DNA from: Pseudarthrobacter sp. AL07
GTDB taxonomy: Bacteria; Actinomycetota; Actinomycetes; Actinomycetales; Micrococcaceae
Direction of reading: 5' to 3'
Assembly (NCBI RefSeq): GCF_029960665.1
Contig: NZ_JASBRB010000002.1
Coordinates: 277,577-341,576 of the forward strand
Length of the DNA stretch: 64,000 bases
Positions within the stretch are counted from its first letter, which is position 1. Each line of letters begins with the position of its first letter. A model generated the notes under the pieces. That model saw only the letters and a program-made list of their open reading frames with translations. It was not told the DNA's origin and did no database searches. Below are positions 27,288 through 35,599 of this stretch, piece after piece. Position numbers and translations under genes: made by a program.

Positions 27288-28863
27288 GATCGCCTCCTTC
27301 GGCGCTGGAGGTTCCGCGGCTATCTGCGGCGGCGGAGCCGGTCCTGTCTGCGCTGGCGGCATCGTCCGGTGAGATGCCCGCCATCATCAGGCCCAGGACA
27401 TCGCGTCCGGTTCCTGCGGGAACGATTCCCACGAGTTTGCCCTTGTAGAGCACAGCGATGCGGTCAGCCAGTTCCATGACCTCATCCAGTTCCGTGGAGA
27501 TGATCATGACAGGCGTGCCTTGGTCGCGTTCCGCCACGATCCGTTTGTGCAGGAACTCGATGGACCCCACGTCCACACCCCGGGTGGGCTGCGACGCGAT
27601 GAAGAGGCGCAGCGGCCGGGACAGCTCCCGAGCCATGACCACTTTCTGCTGGTTTCCGCCGGACAGCGTGCCGGCGGCCAGGAGGCCCGACGTCGTCCGC
27701 ACGTCGAACTCATCGATCCGCGATTTAGCGTTCTCCTGGACCTTCGCCGGGCTCATGCTGATGCCCTTGGCAAAGGGCGGCTGATCGTAACGGTCAAGGA
27801 CCAGGTTTTCGGCGATCGAGAACGTGCCGATGAGGCCATCAACAGACCGGTCTTCCGGGACGAAGCCGACGCCGGCGTTCAGTACGTCCTTCACGCTGCG
27901 GCCAACGAGTTCCACGTTGTCCAGCTGAATGGAGCCCTGCACGCGCTCCTGCAGGCCAAGGATGGCTTCGGTCAGTTCCGTCTGGCCGTTGCCCTGGACG
28001 CCCGCGACGGCCAGAATCTCTCCGCGCGCAATCTCGAAGCTGATGCCGTCCACCGTGTGCTGGCCATTCGGAGCTATGACTGTGAGGTCTTTGACCTGGA
28101 AGGTCTTCTCTTTGGGGTTGGCGGGGGCTTTGTCGAGCGTGAGGCTGACGGCACGTCCCACCATCATGGACGCCAGCGCAGTGGTGGAGTCGCCGGGATC
28201 GGCGGAACCCACAACCTTGCCGCGCCGGATCACAGTGATGGTGTCCGAGACAGCTTTCACTTCGCGCAGCTTGTGTGAGATAAACACAATCGAGGTTCCG
28301 CTGGACTTGAGCTGGCGCATGATATCCAGCAGTTCATCCGTTTCCTGGGGCGTCAGCACTGCCGTGGGCTCATCCAGGATCAGCACCCTGGCGTCACGGA
28401 CCAGCGCCTTGATGATCTCCACGCGCTGCTGGACTCCCACGGGGAGGTCCTCCACGAGCGCGTCCGGATCAACGTCGAACCCGTAACGGTCCGAAATCTG
28501 CCTGATCTTTTGTCGGGTGTCTTCCAGGTTGAGGAAGCCGCCTGCCTTGGTGGTCTCGGCGCCAAGGGCCACGTTCTCCGCGACGGTGAAGACGGGGACG
28601 AGCATGAAGTGCTGGTGCACCATGCCGATCCCGGCCGCCATGGCGTCGCCGGGCCCGCGGAAAGAAACCGGTTTGTCGTCGATGAGGATCTCGCCCTCGG
28701 AGGGCTCGTAGAGCCCGTACAGCACATTCATCAGGGTGGACTTGCCAGCGCCGTTCTCGCCCAGCAGACAGTGGATCTGTCCGGGTTCAACCACCACGTC
28801 AATATGGTCGTTGGCGAGCAGGGAGCCGAAGCGTTTGGTGATCCCTCTGAGTTCAAGTTTCAA
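27280..28863 (-). CDS. nucleoside ABC transporter ATP-binding protein (two NBDs)
   Basis: About 527 residues with two fused nucleotide-binding domains, as in monosaccharide and BMP-type nucleoside importers. NBD1: Walker [14 protein letters not shown], Walker [29 protein letters not shown]2: degenerate Walker A region AVAGVQGNGQTELTEAI, signature [15 protein letters not shown], and LFIASQPTRGVDVGSIE. The start is ambiguous: TTG at 28863 (giving LELRGITKRFG) or TTG at 28875, neither with a clear ribosome site. Downstream subunits overlap, and the BMP lipoprotein gene is upstream. Confidence 0.92.
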   Translation of the reverse strand: MKLELRGITKRFGSLLANDHIDVVVEPGQIHCLLGENGAGKSTLMNVLYGLYEPSEGEILIDDKPVSFRGPGDAMAAGIGMVHQHFMLVPVFTVAENVALGAETTKAGGFLNLEDTRQKIRQISDRYGFDVDPDALVEDLPVGVQQRVEIIKALVRDARVLILDEPTAVLTPQETDELLDIMRQLKSSGTSIVFISHKLREVKAVSDTITVIRRGKVVGSADPGDSTTALASMMVGRAVSLTLDKAPANPKEKTFQVKDLTVIAPNGQHTVDGISFEIARGEILAVAGVQGNGQTELTEAILGLQERVQGSIQLDNVELVGRSVKDVLNAGVGFVPEDRSVDGLIGTFSIAENLVLDRYDQPPFAKGISMSPAKVQENAKSRIDEFDVRTTSGLLAAGTLSGGNQQKVVMARELSRPLRLFIASQPTRGVDVGSIEFLHKRIVAERDQGTPVMIISTELDEVMELADRIAVLYKGKLVGIVPAGTGRDVLGLMMAGISPDDAASADRTGSAAADSRGTSSAEGGDHA

Positions 28864-28981
28864 AACTCTGACCAATCTCGAAGCGTCCGTTCATGAACCG
28901 GACGGGATATGAGGCTGCAGCACCAGCCTAGTGCCTGCAGCCCCGGGGTGGGCGGTAGCGCGGAGGCGTGCATGCAACGCA

Positions 28982-29027
28982 AAGCGCCACCTCCCGGGCA
29001 GTCAATCACTATCCGGGGGCGGCGCTT
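28982..29027 (-). terminator. hairpin after the BMP lipoprotein gene
   Basis: Arms around AAGCGCCACCTCCCGG (28982-28997) and CCGGGGGCGGCGCTT (29013-29027), with a 15-nt loop and a few mismatches. It lies directly after the BMP gene stop and before the ATPase start. A leaky terminator or mRNA-stabilising hairpin would allow more binding protein than transporter; no T-run is present. Confidence 0.6.
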
Positions 29028-29038
29028 GGCGAGGATGA

Positions 29039-30148
29039 CTACACCTTGGGACTTGCCGCTGACTCGACCTTGAGCTTGCCGCCGACAATGTCCTTCTTGA
29101 GCTGGTCCAGCTCGGACTTCAAATCGGCAGAAACCTGGGAGTCGTAGCTGTGGAACGGTGCCAGCTGGACGCCGTCGTTCGCCAGTGTGCCAACGTAGGG
29201 GGTGTTGGTGAACTTGCCGTCCTTGTCTTCCTTCACCACGGTCTCAACGGCCTCGCCCATCTGTTTCATGACGGAGGACAGCATGATGTCCTTATATTCC
29301 GGTGCAGTGAGGAAGCCATCGGAGTCAACCCAGATCATCCTGACGTCCTTGCCGGCCGCCTTAGCTTCGTTCAGGGCTGCGCCGGCGCCCTTGCCCACGG
29401 GACCGGCTACGGGCATCACGATGTCCGCGCCCTGGTCCAGGAAGTTCTGGGTGAGCTGCTTGCCGACGTCCTGCTTTTCGAAGTCACCGGTGAAGCTGCC
29501 GTCCTGTGCGGCTTTGTCCCAGCCAAGGACCTTAACGCTGGTGCCCTTCTTCTCGTTGTAGTACTTCACGCCATCGACGTAGCCGTCCATGAAGATGGTT
29601 ACCGTGGGGATCTTGATGCCGCCGAAGGTGGCAACAGTTCCGGTCTTGGTGGTGCCTGCGGCGAGGTAACCGGCGAGGAAAGCAGCCTGGGCGGTGTCGT
29701 AGATGATGGGCTTAACGTTGCTGATGGGTGGGTCGTAGGCGAAGTCGATGATGGCAAAGTGGCTGTTCGGGTTCGCCGCGGCCTGGGTCTTGGTGGCGTC
29801 ACCCAGCAGGAAGCCGACAGTCAGGGTCAGGTCGCAGTTGGCGGCAACCATGGCCCGGAGGTTCGGCTCGAAGTCGTTGTTGGTCTTGGACTCGACCTGG
29901 TTGACCTTGATGCCCAGGTCCTTCTCAGTCTTTTTCAGTCCCTCGTAAGAGGACTGGTTGAACGACTGGTCATCGAATCCGCCGGAGTCCGAGACGATAC
30001 AGCCGGTGTAGTCGCTCGCTGTTTGGGTGGCGGTGCCTCCGGCGTCAGGTGCCGCGCCGCAGCCGGTCAGCAGGAGCGCTGTGGCACCTACTGAGGCCAT
30101 GCCTGCCATTGAACCGCGCTTGAACTTAGCGCGCAGGGTGTTCTTCAA
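29039..30148 (-). CDS. BMP family nucleoside-binding lipoprotein
   Basis: Surface substrate-binding lipoprotein of 369 residues (Bmp/PnrA family). Signal peptide with lipobox LLLTGCGAAP near residue 27. Typical BMP blocks: CIVSDSGGFDDQSFNQSSYEG, AANCDLTLTVGFLLGDATK, FAIIDFAYDPP, TVTIFMDGYVDGVKYYNEKKG in part, and AGPVGKGAGAALNEAKAAGK. TTG start at 30148 has a strong GGAGG 4 nt upstream. First gene of the nucleoside uptake operon; the downstream deaminases and phosphorylase make nucleosides the likely ligand. Confidence 0.93.
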   Translation of the reverse strand: MKNTLRAKFKRGSMAGMASVGATALLLTGCGAAPDAGGTATQTASDYTGCIVSDSGGFDDQSFNQSSYEGLKKTEKDLGIKVNQVESKTNNDFEPNLRAMVAANCDLTLTVGFLLGDATKTQAAANPNSHFAIIDFAYDPPISNVKPIIYDTAQAAFLAGYLAAGTTKTGTVATFGGIKIPTVTIFMDGYVDGVKYYNEKKGTSVKVLGWDKAAQDGSFTGDFEKQDVGKQLTQNFLDQGADIVMPVAGPVGKGAGAALNEAKAAGKDVRMIWVDSDGFLTAPEYKDIMLSSVMKQMGEAVETVVKEDKDGKFTNTPYVGTLANDGVQLAPFHSYDSQVSADLKSELDQLKKDIVGGKLKVESAASPKV

Positions 30149-30377
30149 TTTTCCTCCAGGGAGAGAGTGGCGCTACGACTCGAATTCAATGAGTGTCCGT
30201 TTCTACACTGAAATTCTGTTTTCACTGACGGCTTCGCAGCACTGCGCAGAAGCGCACTGATACGAGCCACACTAGTGGGCTGCAACACATCCAGTACCAC
30301 ATTGGAGCCGGATCCTGAAGATTGTTGAGAATTTGTTACCAACCAGTAGAAGTCGTCCTGGCGTTCCCCTCACTTTA
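30149..30377 (-). promoter_or_regulatory. promoter region of the nucleoside uptake operon
   Basis: About 230 bp before the BMP gene, lower in GC than its surroundings. No gene, riboswitch or convincing operator is visible to me. A small GCGCAGAAGCGC-type hairpin lies near 30244-30258. It is bounded upstream by the long palindrome at 30378-30433. Confidence 0.35.
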
Positions 30378-30433
30378 AGCGCGAACGGACATTTGGGGCC
30401 CGCCGGGAGGGGCCCCAAATGTCCGTTCGCGCT
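30378..30433. repeat. long perfect palindrome (ohr-flanking repeat, copy A)
   Basis: Two perfect 24-bp arms, 30378-30401 and 30410-30433, around an 8-nt loop. The arms start AGCGCGAACGGACATTTGGG. It lies 10 bp after the stop of the oxidoreductase gene and could serve as its terminator. A related palindrome is at 32427-32484. Confidence 0.9.
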
Positions 30434-30443
30434 GGTGGGGAGC

Positions 30444-31466
30444 TTAGAGGCGCACCAGCATCTTGCCGGTGTTCGCGCCGTCGAGCAGATCCATGAAGGC
30501 CTGGGGCGCATTCTCCAGTCCATCCACCACGGTCTCGTCATACTGGACTGAACCGTCCGCAAGCCAGGCTGACATCCTCCCGAAGAATTCAGCACTGTGC
30601 TGGCGCTGTCCACTGACCAGAAAACCCCGCAGGGTGAGCTGCTTGCCAATGGCAAGCGCGAGGTTCCGCGGCGCGGGAGTGGGTTCGGTGGAGTTGTACT
30701 GGGCTATCGCACCACACATGGCCACGCGGCCGCCCACATTCAGGACCGCCAGGGCAGCCTCCAGATGATCGCCGCCCACGTTATCGAAATACACGTCAAT
30801 CCCTGCGGGTCCTGCGGCCTCCGCGAGCTGTTCGCGCACCGGCCTGTCGTTGTAGTTGAACGCGGCGTCGAAGCCGAGTTCCAGGAGCCGGGCCACCTTC
30901 TCCGCGGTTCCCGCGCTGCCGATGACCCTGGAAGCGCCCATCGCCTTGGCAATCTGGCCAACAAGCGAGCCCACGGCGCCTGCAGCACCGGATACAAATA
31001 CGGCATCGCCGGGTTTGAACTCGGCCACTTTGAGCAGCCCCGTATAGGCCGTCAGCCCGGTCATGCCCAGCGCGCCAAGGTACGCCGACGCGGGAGCAAG
31101 GTCCGTGCGGGCAACCGAGGTTGCGCCTGCTTCCAGGACCGCGAATTCCCGCCAGCCCAGTTGATGTACGACGGCGTCCCCCACCTTTCGCCCCTCGGCC
31201 CTGGACGCGATGACCTCACCGATGGCGCCGCCGTCGAGCGCTGTATCCAGCGCGAACGGCGCGGAGTACGACTTGACGTCGTTCATGCGGCCGCGCATGT
31301 AGGGGTCCACAGAGATGTAGAGGTTGCGGACCAGGATCTGGCCGTCCTGAAGCTCCGGCAGCGGTGACCCTGCCAGCCGGAAGTTCTCACTGACGGGACG
31401 CCCTACCGGACGTGAGGCCAGGCGGATTTCCCTGGTGGATGTTGGAAGTGCCATTGTCAGGTTCAT
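30444..31466 (-). CDS. NADP-dependent MDR family oxidoreductase (zinc-independent)
   Basis: 340-residue medium-chain reductase of the prostaglandin/curcumin reductase-like class. ISVDPYMRGRMND near residue 52, GMTGLTAYTGLLKVAEF, the cofactor loop VFVSGAAGAVGSLVGQIAKA, GSAGTAEKVARLLELGFDAA, and YFDNVGGDHLEAAL are characteristic; no structural zinc Cys cluster is present. It likely reduces activated double bonds of enals or enones using NADPH. ATG 31466 overlaps the ohr stop by 4 bp, placing it in the ohr operon, which fits detoxification of products of lipid peroxidation (inference). Confidence 0.9.
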   Translation of the reverse strand: MNLTMALPTSTREIRLASRPVGRPVSENFRLAGSPLPELQDGQILVRNLYISVDPYMRGRMNDVKSYSAPFALDTALDGGAIGEVIASRAEGRKVGDAVVHQLGWREFAVLEAGATSVARTDLAPASAYLGALGMTGLTAYTGLLKVAEFKPGDAVFVSGAAGAVGSLVGQIAKAMGASRVIGSAGTAEKVARLLELGFDAAFNYNDRPVREQLAEAAGPAGIDVYFDNVGGDHLEAALAVLNVGGRVAMCGAIAQYNSTEPTPAPRNLALAIGKQLTLRGFLVSGQRQHSAEFFGRMSAWLADGSVQYDETVVDGLENAPQAFMDLLDGANTGKMLVRL

Positions 31467-31894
31467 GCTGCGAACTCCAGGATCTTGATGTCCACGGTGA
31501 TGTTTCCGCGGGTGGCGTTGGAATAGGGGCAGATCTGATGCGCTTGGGCCACCAGGGACTCGGCCGTGGCGAGGTCCAGGGCCGGAACCGCGATCTCCAG
31601 TTCAGCGGCGAGGCCGTAGCCCACGCCGTCGGTGAGCGCGCCGAAGTGGATCTTGGCCGCCACGGCCGAGTCGGTCAGGTCTGCGCGCTCCTTGCGCCCC
31701 ACGAGGCGGAGTGCTGAGTGGAAGCAGGCCGCGTAACCGGCGGCAAACAGCTGCTCCGGGTTGGTGCCTTGGCCATCACCGCCTAGCTCCACGGGACTGG
31801 CAAGACTGACCTCCAGCTTTCCATCGTTGGTGCGTGCGCTGCCCTCGCGGCCTTCGCCTGAAGCCAGGGCCTCGGCAGTGTAGAGAGTCTTCAT
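31463..31894 (-). CDS. ohr: organic hydroperoxide resistance protein (Ohr/OsmC family)
   Basis: Thiol-dependent peroxidase reducing organic hydroperoxides; 143 residues, full length. MKTLYTAEALASGEGREG start, NPEQLFAAGYAACFHSAL with peroxidatic Cys57, and AHQICPYSNATRGN with resolving Cys122 are diagnostic. The frame is open from 31924, but ATG 31894 gives the family start. It lies between the regulator gene ohrR and the MDR reductase. Confidence 0.95.
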   Translation of the reverse strand: MKTLYTAEALASGEGREGSARTNDGKLEVSLASPVELGGDGQGTNPEQLFAAGYAACFHSALRLVGRKERADLTDSAVAAKIHFGALTDGVGYGLAAELEIAVPALDLATAESLVAQAHQICPYSNATRGNITVDIKILEFAA

Positions 31895-31939
31895 GTACGG
31901 TCCGTCCTGTTGGATGTGGATCACGGAAATCTTGCGGGC

Positions 31940-32374
31940 TCAGTGCGCGCGGTGAAGGGCTTCGGTGAGCCTTTCCAGAGTGGTGCGAAGTTGTTCCAGC
32001 TCATCGGCCGACAAACCGGCGGCTTCCGCCAGGTGCCCTGGAATCGCGTTGGCTTTGCTGCTGAGCGAGCGTCCGGCGGGGGTCAGGTGTACTGCCACGC
32101 GGCGCTCATCCTCCCCGGACCGGCGGCGCTCCACGAGCCCCATGGCCTCGAGTCGCTTGAGCAGCGGTGACAGCGTGCCGGAGTCAAGACCCAGCTCCTC
32201 GCCGAGCTCCTTAACGCCCTTCGGCTCCGATTCCCATAGGACCAGCATCACCAGATACTGCGGGTACGTCAGGCCCAGGTCTTCCAGGACGGGGCGATAG
32301 ACCGCTGTGGCCGCGCGGGACGCGGAGTACAGGGCAAAACACACCTGGCGGTCGAGGCGGGGGGCTTCAGTCAT
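31940..32374 (-). CDS. ohrR: MarR family regulator, OhrR-type
   Basis: 144-residue winged-helix repressor. QVCFALYSASRAATAVYRPV carries the N-terminal redox Cys12 typical of OhrR, followed by LGLTYPQYLVMLVLWE, the recognition helix region LDSGTLSPLLKRLEAMG and the wing RSGEDERRVAVHLT. It should repress ohr until organic peroxides oxidise Cys12. A perfect inverted repeat just upstream of its start is the likely operator. First gene of ohrR-ohr-MDR. Confidence 0.93.
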   Translation of the reverse strand: MTEAPRLDRQVCFALYSASRAATAVYRPVLEDLGLTYPQYLVMLVLWESEPKGVKELGEELGLDSGTLSPLLKRLEAMGLVERRRSGEDERRVAVHLTPAGRSLSSKANAIPGHLAEAAGLSADELEQLRTTLERLTEALHRAH

Positions 32375-32391
32375 ACCTAAGACGGTAGTCT

Positions 32392-32404
32392 ACAATTCAA
32401 TTGT
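32392..32404. promoter_or_regulatory. OhrR operator candidate
   Basis: ACAATTcAATTGT, a perfect 6-bp inverted repeat with a one-base centre, 18 bp upstream of the ohrR start and in AT-rich sequence. It fits the TACAATT-type OhrR boxes known from other bacteria, and would give autoregulation of the whole unit. Confidence 0.7.
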
Positions 32405-32426
32405 GCACAACTTGCCTAGTTGAAAG

Positions 32427-32484
32427 AAGCGCGAACGTACACCTGGGGCCCTCCGAGTGGGGCCCCACGTGTTCGTTCGCGCTT
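32427..32484. repeat. long palindrome (ohr-flanking repeat, copy B)
   Basis: Two 25-bp arms, 32427-32451 and 32460-32484, with two mismatches. They are clearly related to copy A at 30378-30433: both have AGCGCGAACG outer arms and a GGGGCCC inner stem. A third half-copy (AAGTGTTCGTTCGCGC) follows at 32497-32512. The element lies downstream of the M20 gene and upstream of ohrR. Confidence 0.88.
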
Positions 32485-32496
32485 GTGTGGGGGCTT

Positions 32497-32512
32497 AAGT
32501 GTTCGTTCGCGC
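32497..32512. repeat. half-copy of the ohr-flanking repeat
   Basis: AAGTGTTCGTTCGCGC repeats the right arm of copy B (ACGTGTTCGTTCGCGC) with one change, 12 bp after that copy ends. Confidence 0.7.
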
Positions 32513-32538
32513 GGGAGGGGTGAGGGGCGGTGCGGGGG

Positions 32539-33738
32539 CTAAAGGTCGCGGATGGTCCGGAGGGCTGCCGCGGTGAGGACCTGGATACCCAGGCCCAGGG
32601 CACGTTCGTCCAGGATGTAATCACCGCGGTGCAGGTCATACTCTTCGCCGCCCGGGGTTTTGGTGCCCAGGCGCATCATCGCTCCGGGACGCTCGGCCAG
32701 GAACCAGGCGAAGTCCTCGCCACCCATGGACTGCGGTGTCAACACAACGGCGCCCTCACCAATTTCGGCGCGGGCTGCGGCCTCAATGAGCGCGGTCTCG
32801 TGCTCCGAGTTGACTACCGGTGGCACTCCCCTGGTGTGTTCCAGATGGACATCCACACCATAAGGAGCGGCCACCTGCTGCACTACCTCGTCCAGGAGCT
32901 CGCCGGCGTCATGCCAGGCGTCGCGGTCCAGGCAGCGCATGGTGCCCGCCATGTAACCCGTGCCCGGAATGGCGTTGGGTGCCGATCCGGCGTTGATCTG
33001 GCCCCACACCACGGACACTCCACTGCGGACATCCACCCGGCGGGACAGTACGGCAGGGACATTGACGGCGATCTGCGCCAGAGCAAAAACCAGGTCCTCG
33101 GTGAGGTGCGGGCGGGACGTGTGGCCGCCGCGGCCTCTCAGTTCGATCTTGATGGTGTCCGAAGCGGACGTGATCGCGCCGATGCGCGTACCGATGCGTC
33201 CGACGTCGATCCTCGGGTCGCAGTGCAGCGCAAAGATGCGCGGCACACCCTCCAGGACGCCCTGCTCGATGCAGGAAAGCGCGCCGCCCGGCATGGTTTC
33301 CTCAGCCGGCTGGAAGATGATCCGGACGGTGCCGCCCAGCGGCGACTCCTGGTGCATGCGCTGGAGGACCAGGGCAACGCCGAGCATGGTGGCAGTGTGG
33401 ACATCGTGGCCGCACGCATGCGTGACGCCATGGTTCTTGGAGGCAAACGGGAGGCCCGTTTCCTCGATGATTGGCAGGGCGTCAATATCGCCGCGGAGCG
33501 CAGCGGCGATCGGGCCCTCGCCGATGTCGACGGTGAGGCCGGTACCTTCAAGCCGCCGCGGGGACAGTCCGGCTGCTTCGAGCCGCTCCACCAGCTTGTC
33601 GGTGGTGCGGAATTCCTTGAAGGAAAGCTCGGGGTGCGCGTGCAGATCCCGGCGGAAGTCGATCAGCTCCGGCAGGAGGGGTTCCAACCATGGCCGCACT
33701 AATGCGGTGGGCTCGGCTTCAGTAGTGTAATTACGCAC
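32539..33738 (-). CDS. M20 family amidohydrolase (hippurate hydrolase-like)
   Basis: 399-residue metal-dependent amidohydrolase/carboxypeptidase. LIDFRRDLHAHPELSFKEF at the start, GDIDALPIIEETGLPFAS, the metal site HACGHDVHTATMLG, IFQPAEETMPGGAL with the catalytic Glu, and a C-terminal SMGGEDFAWFL are the canonical HipO/AmhX motifs. GTG start at 33738. Substrate unknown: N-acyl amino acids or an auxin-like conjugate are family possibilities. It stands alone between manC and the palindrome cluster. Confidence 0.9.
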   Translation of the reverse strand: MRNYTTEAEPTALVRPWLEPLLPELIDFRRDLHAHPELSFKEFRTTDKLVERLEAAGLSPRRLEGTGLTVDIGEGPIAAALRGDIDALPIIEETGLPFASKNHGVTHACGHDVHTATMLGVALVLQRMHQESPLGGTVRIIFQPAEETMPGGALSCIEQGVLEGVPRIFALHCDPRIDVGRIGTRIGAITSASDTIKIELRGRGGHTSRPHLTEDLVFALAQIAVNVPAVLSRRVDVRSGVSVVWGQINAGSAPNAIPGTGYMAGTMRCLDRDAWHDAGELLDEVVQQVAAPYGVDVHLEHTRGVPPVVNSEHETALIEAAARAEIGEGAVVLTPQSMGGEDFAWFLAERPGAMMRLGTKTPGGEEYDLHRGDYILDERALGLGIQVLTAAALRTIRDL

Positions 33739-33825
33739 TCATTTACTCTAGCGAGCGTCCACGGAATAGCGTCATCAGGGCGGGCGCGTTACAGATTGTG
33801 CCGCGGCTGAACACTGCCCACCGGG

Positions 33826-34959
33826 TTACAGAACGTCGGTGTCGCCACTGGCCTTGAGCGCGTCAACGGCTCCCTTGACCCGCTGCGCGTGCTGCTTGGT
33901 GGTCACCAGGAGTGCATCTCCGGTGTCAACGATGACCACGTCCTTGATGCCGATCAGGGCGATCACGCGCTTCGTGTCCGACACCACCACACCGCTGGCG
34001 TTTTCGGTGAAAACCCGGGCGCCTTCACCGATAACGGTGACGTCATCGACTTCCCGCGCACTGTTGAGCCGACCCACCGAAGCGAAGTCCCCGACGTCGT
34101 CCCATCCGAAAGTGCCGGGCACAACGGCCACATCGCCGGCGGCGGCGGCAGGCTCGGCCACCGCATAGTCGATGGCGATCTTGGGCAGTGTGGGCCAAAC
34201 ACGGGCGGTGACGGCATCCCGTTCGGGAGTGTCCCAGGCCTGGGCGATCTCCTGAAGGCCCTTGAACAGCTCCGGCTGGTTGGCCTCAAGGTGCCTCAAC
34301 ATCAAGGCAACGGGAGCCACGAACATTCCTGCGTTCCAGACATACTCACCGCTGTCCACATACTGCTGGGCAACTTCCTCGTCCGGCTTTTCCACGAACT
34401 CCACTACGGCCTGGGCGCTGGGCGCACCATTGATGTGGAGCGCCTCGCCGGCACGGATGTAGCCGAAGCCCGTGGACGGGTGCGTCGGCTTGATGCCGAT
34501 GGTCACAATCTTGCCGGCGGCGGCCGTGTGGATGGCCTCGCGGACGGCTTCCTGGAAGAGGTAGTCAGGACTGATGACCTGGTCCGCGGCGAAGGAACCC
34601 ATGATGGTGTCCGGGTCGCGCTGATACAGGATGGCGGCAGCCAGGCCGATGGCGGCGCCGGAATCCTTGGGCTCACTCTCCAGGACCAGGTCCGACTCCT
34701 GGACCTCGGGCAGCTGCCGGCAAACGGCGGCCCGGTGCGCAGTGCCGGTCACCACCAGGACGCGCCTGCCTGCGAGCGGCTCCAGCCGGTCGTAGGTAGC
34801 GCGCAGCAAAGTACTGCCGGACCCCGTGAGGTCGTGCAGGAATTTGGGAGCGGCTGCTCGTGACAGGGGCCAGAGGCGGGTCCCCACTCCGCCTGCCGGA
34901 ATCACCGCAATAAAGCGGTTCAAGGGTGAATCCGGGCTTGTCACTGTGTCTGTACTCAT
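33826..34959 (-). CDS. manC: mannose-1-phosphate guanylyltransferase
   Basis: Forms GDP-mannose from GTP and mannose 1-phosphate; 377 residues, single-domain form without the phosphomannose isomerase half. N-terminal FIAVIPAGGVGTRLWPLSRA then PKFLHDLTG is the pyrophosphorylase signature; SFAADQVISPDYLFQ, KPTHPSTGFGYI, EYVWNAGMFVAPVALMLRHL in part and VPGTFGWDDVGDF complete the active site. Start ATG 34959, with a GTG one codon earlier. Divergent from sdhC. Confidence 0.93.
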   Translation of the reverse strand: MSTDTVTSPDSPLNRFIAVIPAGGVGTRLWPLSRAAAPKFLHDLTGSGSTLLRATYDRLEPLAGRRVLVVTGTAHRAAVCRQLPEVQESDLVLESEPKDSGAAIGLAAAILYQRDPDTIMGSFAADQVISPDYLFQEAVREAIHTAAAGKIVTIGIKPTHPSTGFGYIRAGEALHINGAPSAQAVVEFVEKPDEEVAQQYVDSGEYVWNAGMFVAPVALMLRHLEANQPELFKGLQEIAQAWDTPERDAVTARVWPTLPKIAIDYAVAEPAAAAGDVAVVPGTFGWDDVGDFASVGRLNSAREVDDVTVIGEGARVFTENASGVVVSDTKRVIALIGIKDVVIVDTGDALLVTTKQHAQRVKGAVDALKASGDTDVL

Positions 34960-35215
34960 CACGGCCTACTTTAGCTGACGAGCCGTGAACTGCCCCTTCA
35001 GAACCCTCCGCCCGCTCCCGCGGGCCCACCGTGGTGTGGCGTTCGTCTCATATGCAGGCAAAACGCAGGCATTGCGGGTCACCAAGGAGTTCCTAAATTG
35101 AATAAGCTGTGAGCGAAGCCTAGATTTAGGCCTGAGCTACGAGTTGCTCTCGCAGCAGGCGTTCCCCCCGCGTGGATCTCATGCCAGCGCCGCTGTGTTG
35201 CAGGGAGGTTTATCA
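34960..35215. promoter_or_regulatory. divergent promoter region manC / sdhCDAB
   Basis: About 256 bp without a gene. It contains a short inverted repeat GCCTAgattTAGGC at 35118-35131 that could bind a regulator of sdh; evidence is weak. GGGAGG at 35203-35208 is the sdhC ribosome site. Confidence 0.35.
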
Positions 35216-35596
35216 GTGCCGACAAAACCAGCTGGCACCTTGTACCGCGGCCGTGAAGGCATGTGGTCCTGGGTAGGACACCGGATTACCGGTGTAGTGA
35301 TCTTTTTCTTCTTGTTGGTCCATGTGCTGGATACCTCATTGGTGCGTGTGTCCCCGGAGGCCTACACGGCTGTCATCGGTGCCTACAAGAACCCCCTTAT
35401 GGCCCTGGGTGAAACGGGCCTGGTTGCCGCGATCGTCTTCCACGCCTTTAACGGCCTGCGGATCATCGCCGTCGATTTCTGGAAGAAGGGCGCCAAGTAC
35501 CAGCGCCAGATGCTGTGGACCGTCCTGGCCCTGTGGGTTGTTGTTATGGTCGGCTTCTCCATCCGCCACCTTTCCCTCGCGCTCGGAGGTCACTAA
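35216..35596 (+). CDS. sdhC: succinate dehydrogenase cytochrome b556 subunit
   Basis: Membrane anchor of complex II, 126 residues, with three hydrophobic segments. GTLYRGREGMWSWVGHRITG at the N-terminus carries the quinone/haem-region Ser, Arg and His; FFLLVHVLDTSLV and IVFHAFNGLRIIAVDF contain the haem-binding histidines. GTG 35216 with GGGAGG 7 nt upstream is chosen over the frame opening at 35144. First gene of sdhCDAB. Confidence 0.93.
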   Translation: MPTKPAGTLYRGREGMWSWVGHRITGVVIFFFLLVHVLDTSLVRVSPEAYTAVIGAYKNPLMALGETGLVAAIVFHAFNGLRIIAVDFWKKGAKYQRQMLWTVLALWVVVMVGFSIRHLSLALGGH

Positions 35597-35599
35597 GCC

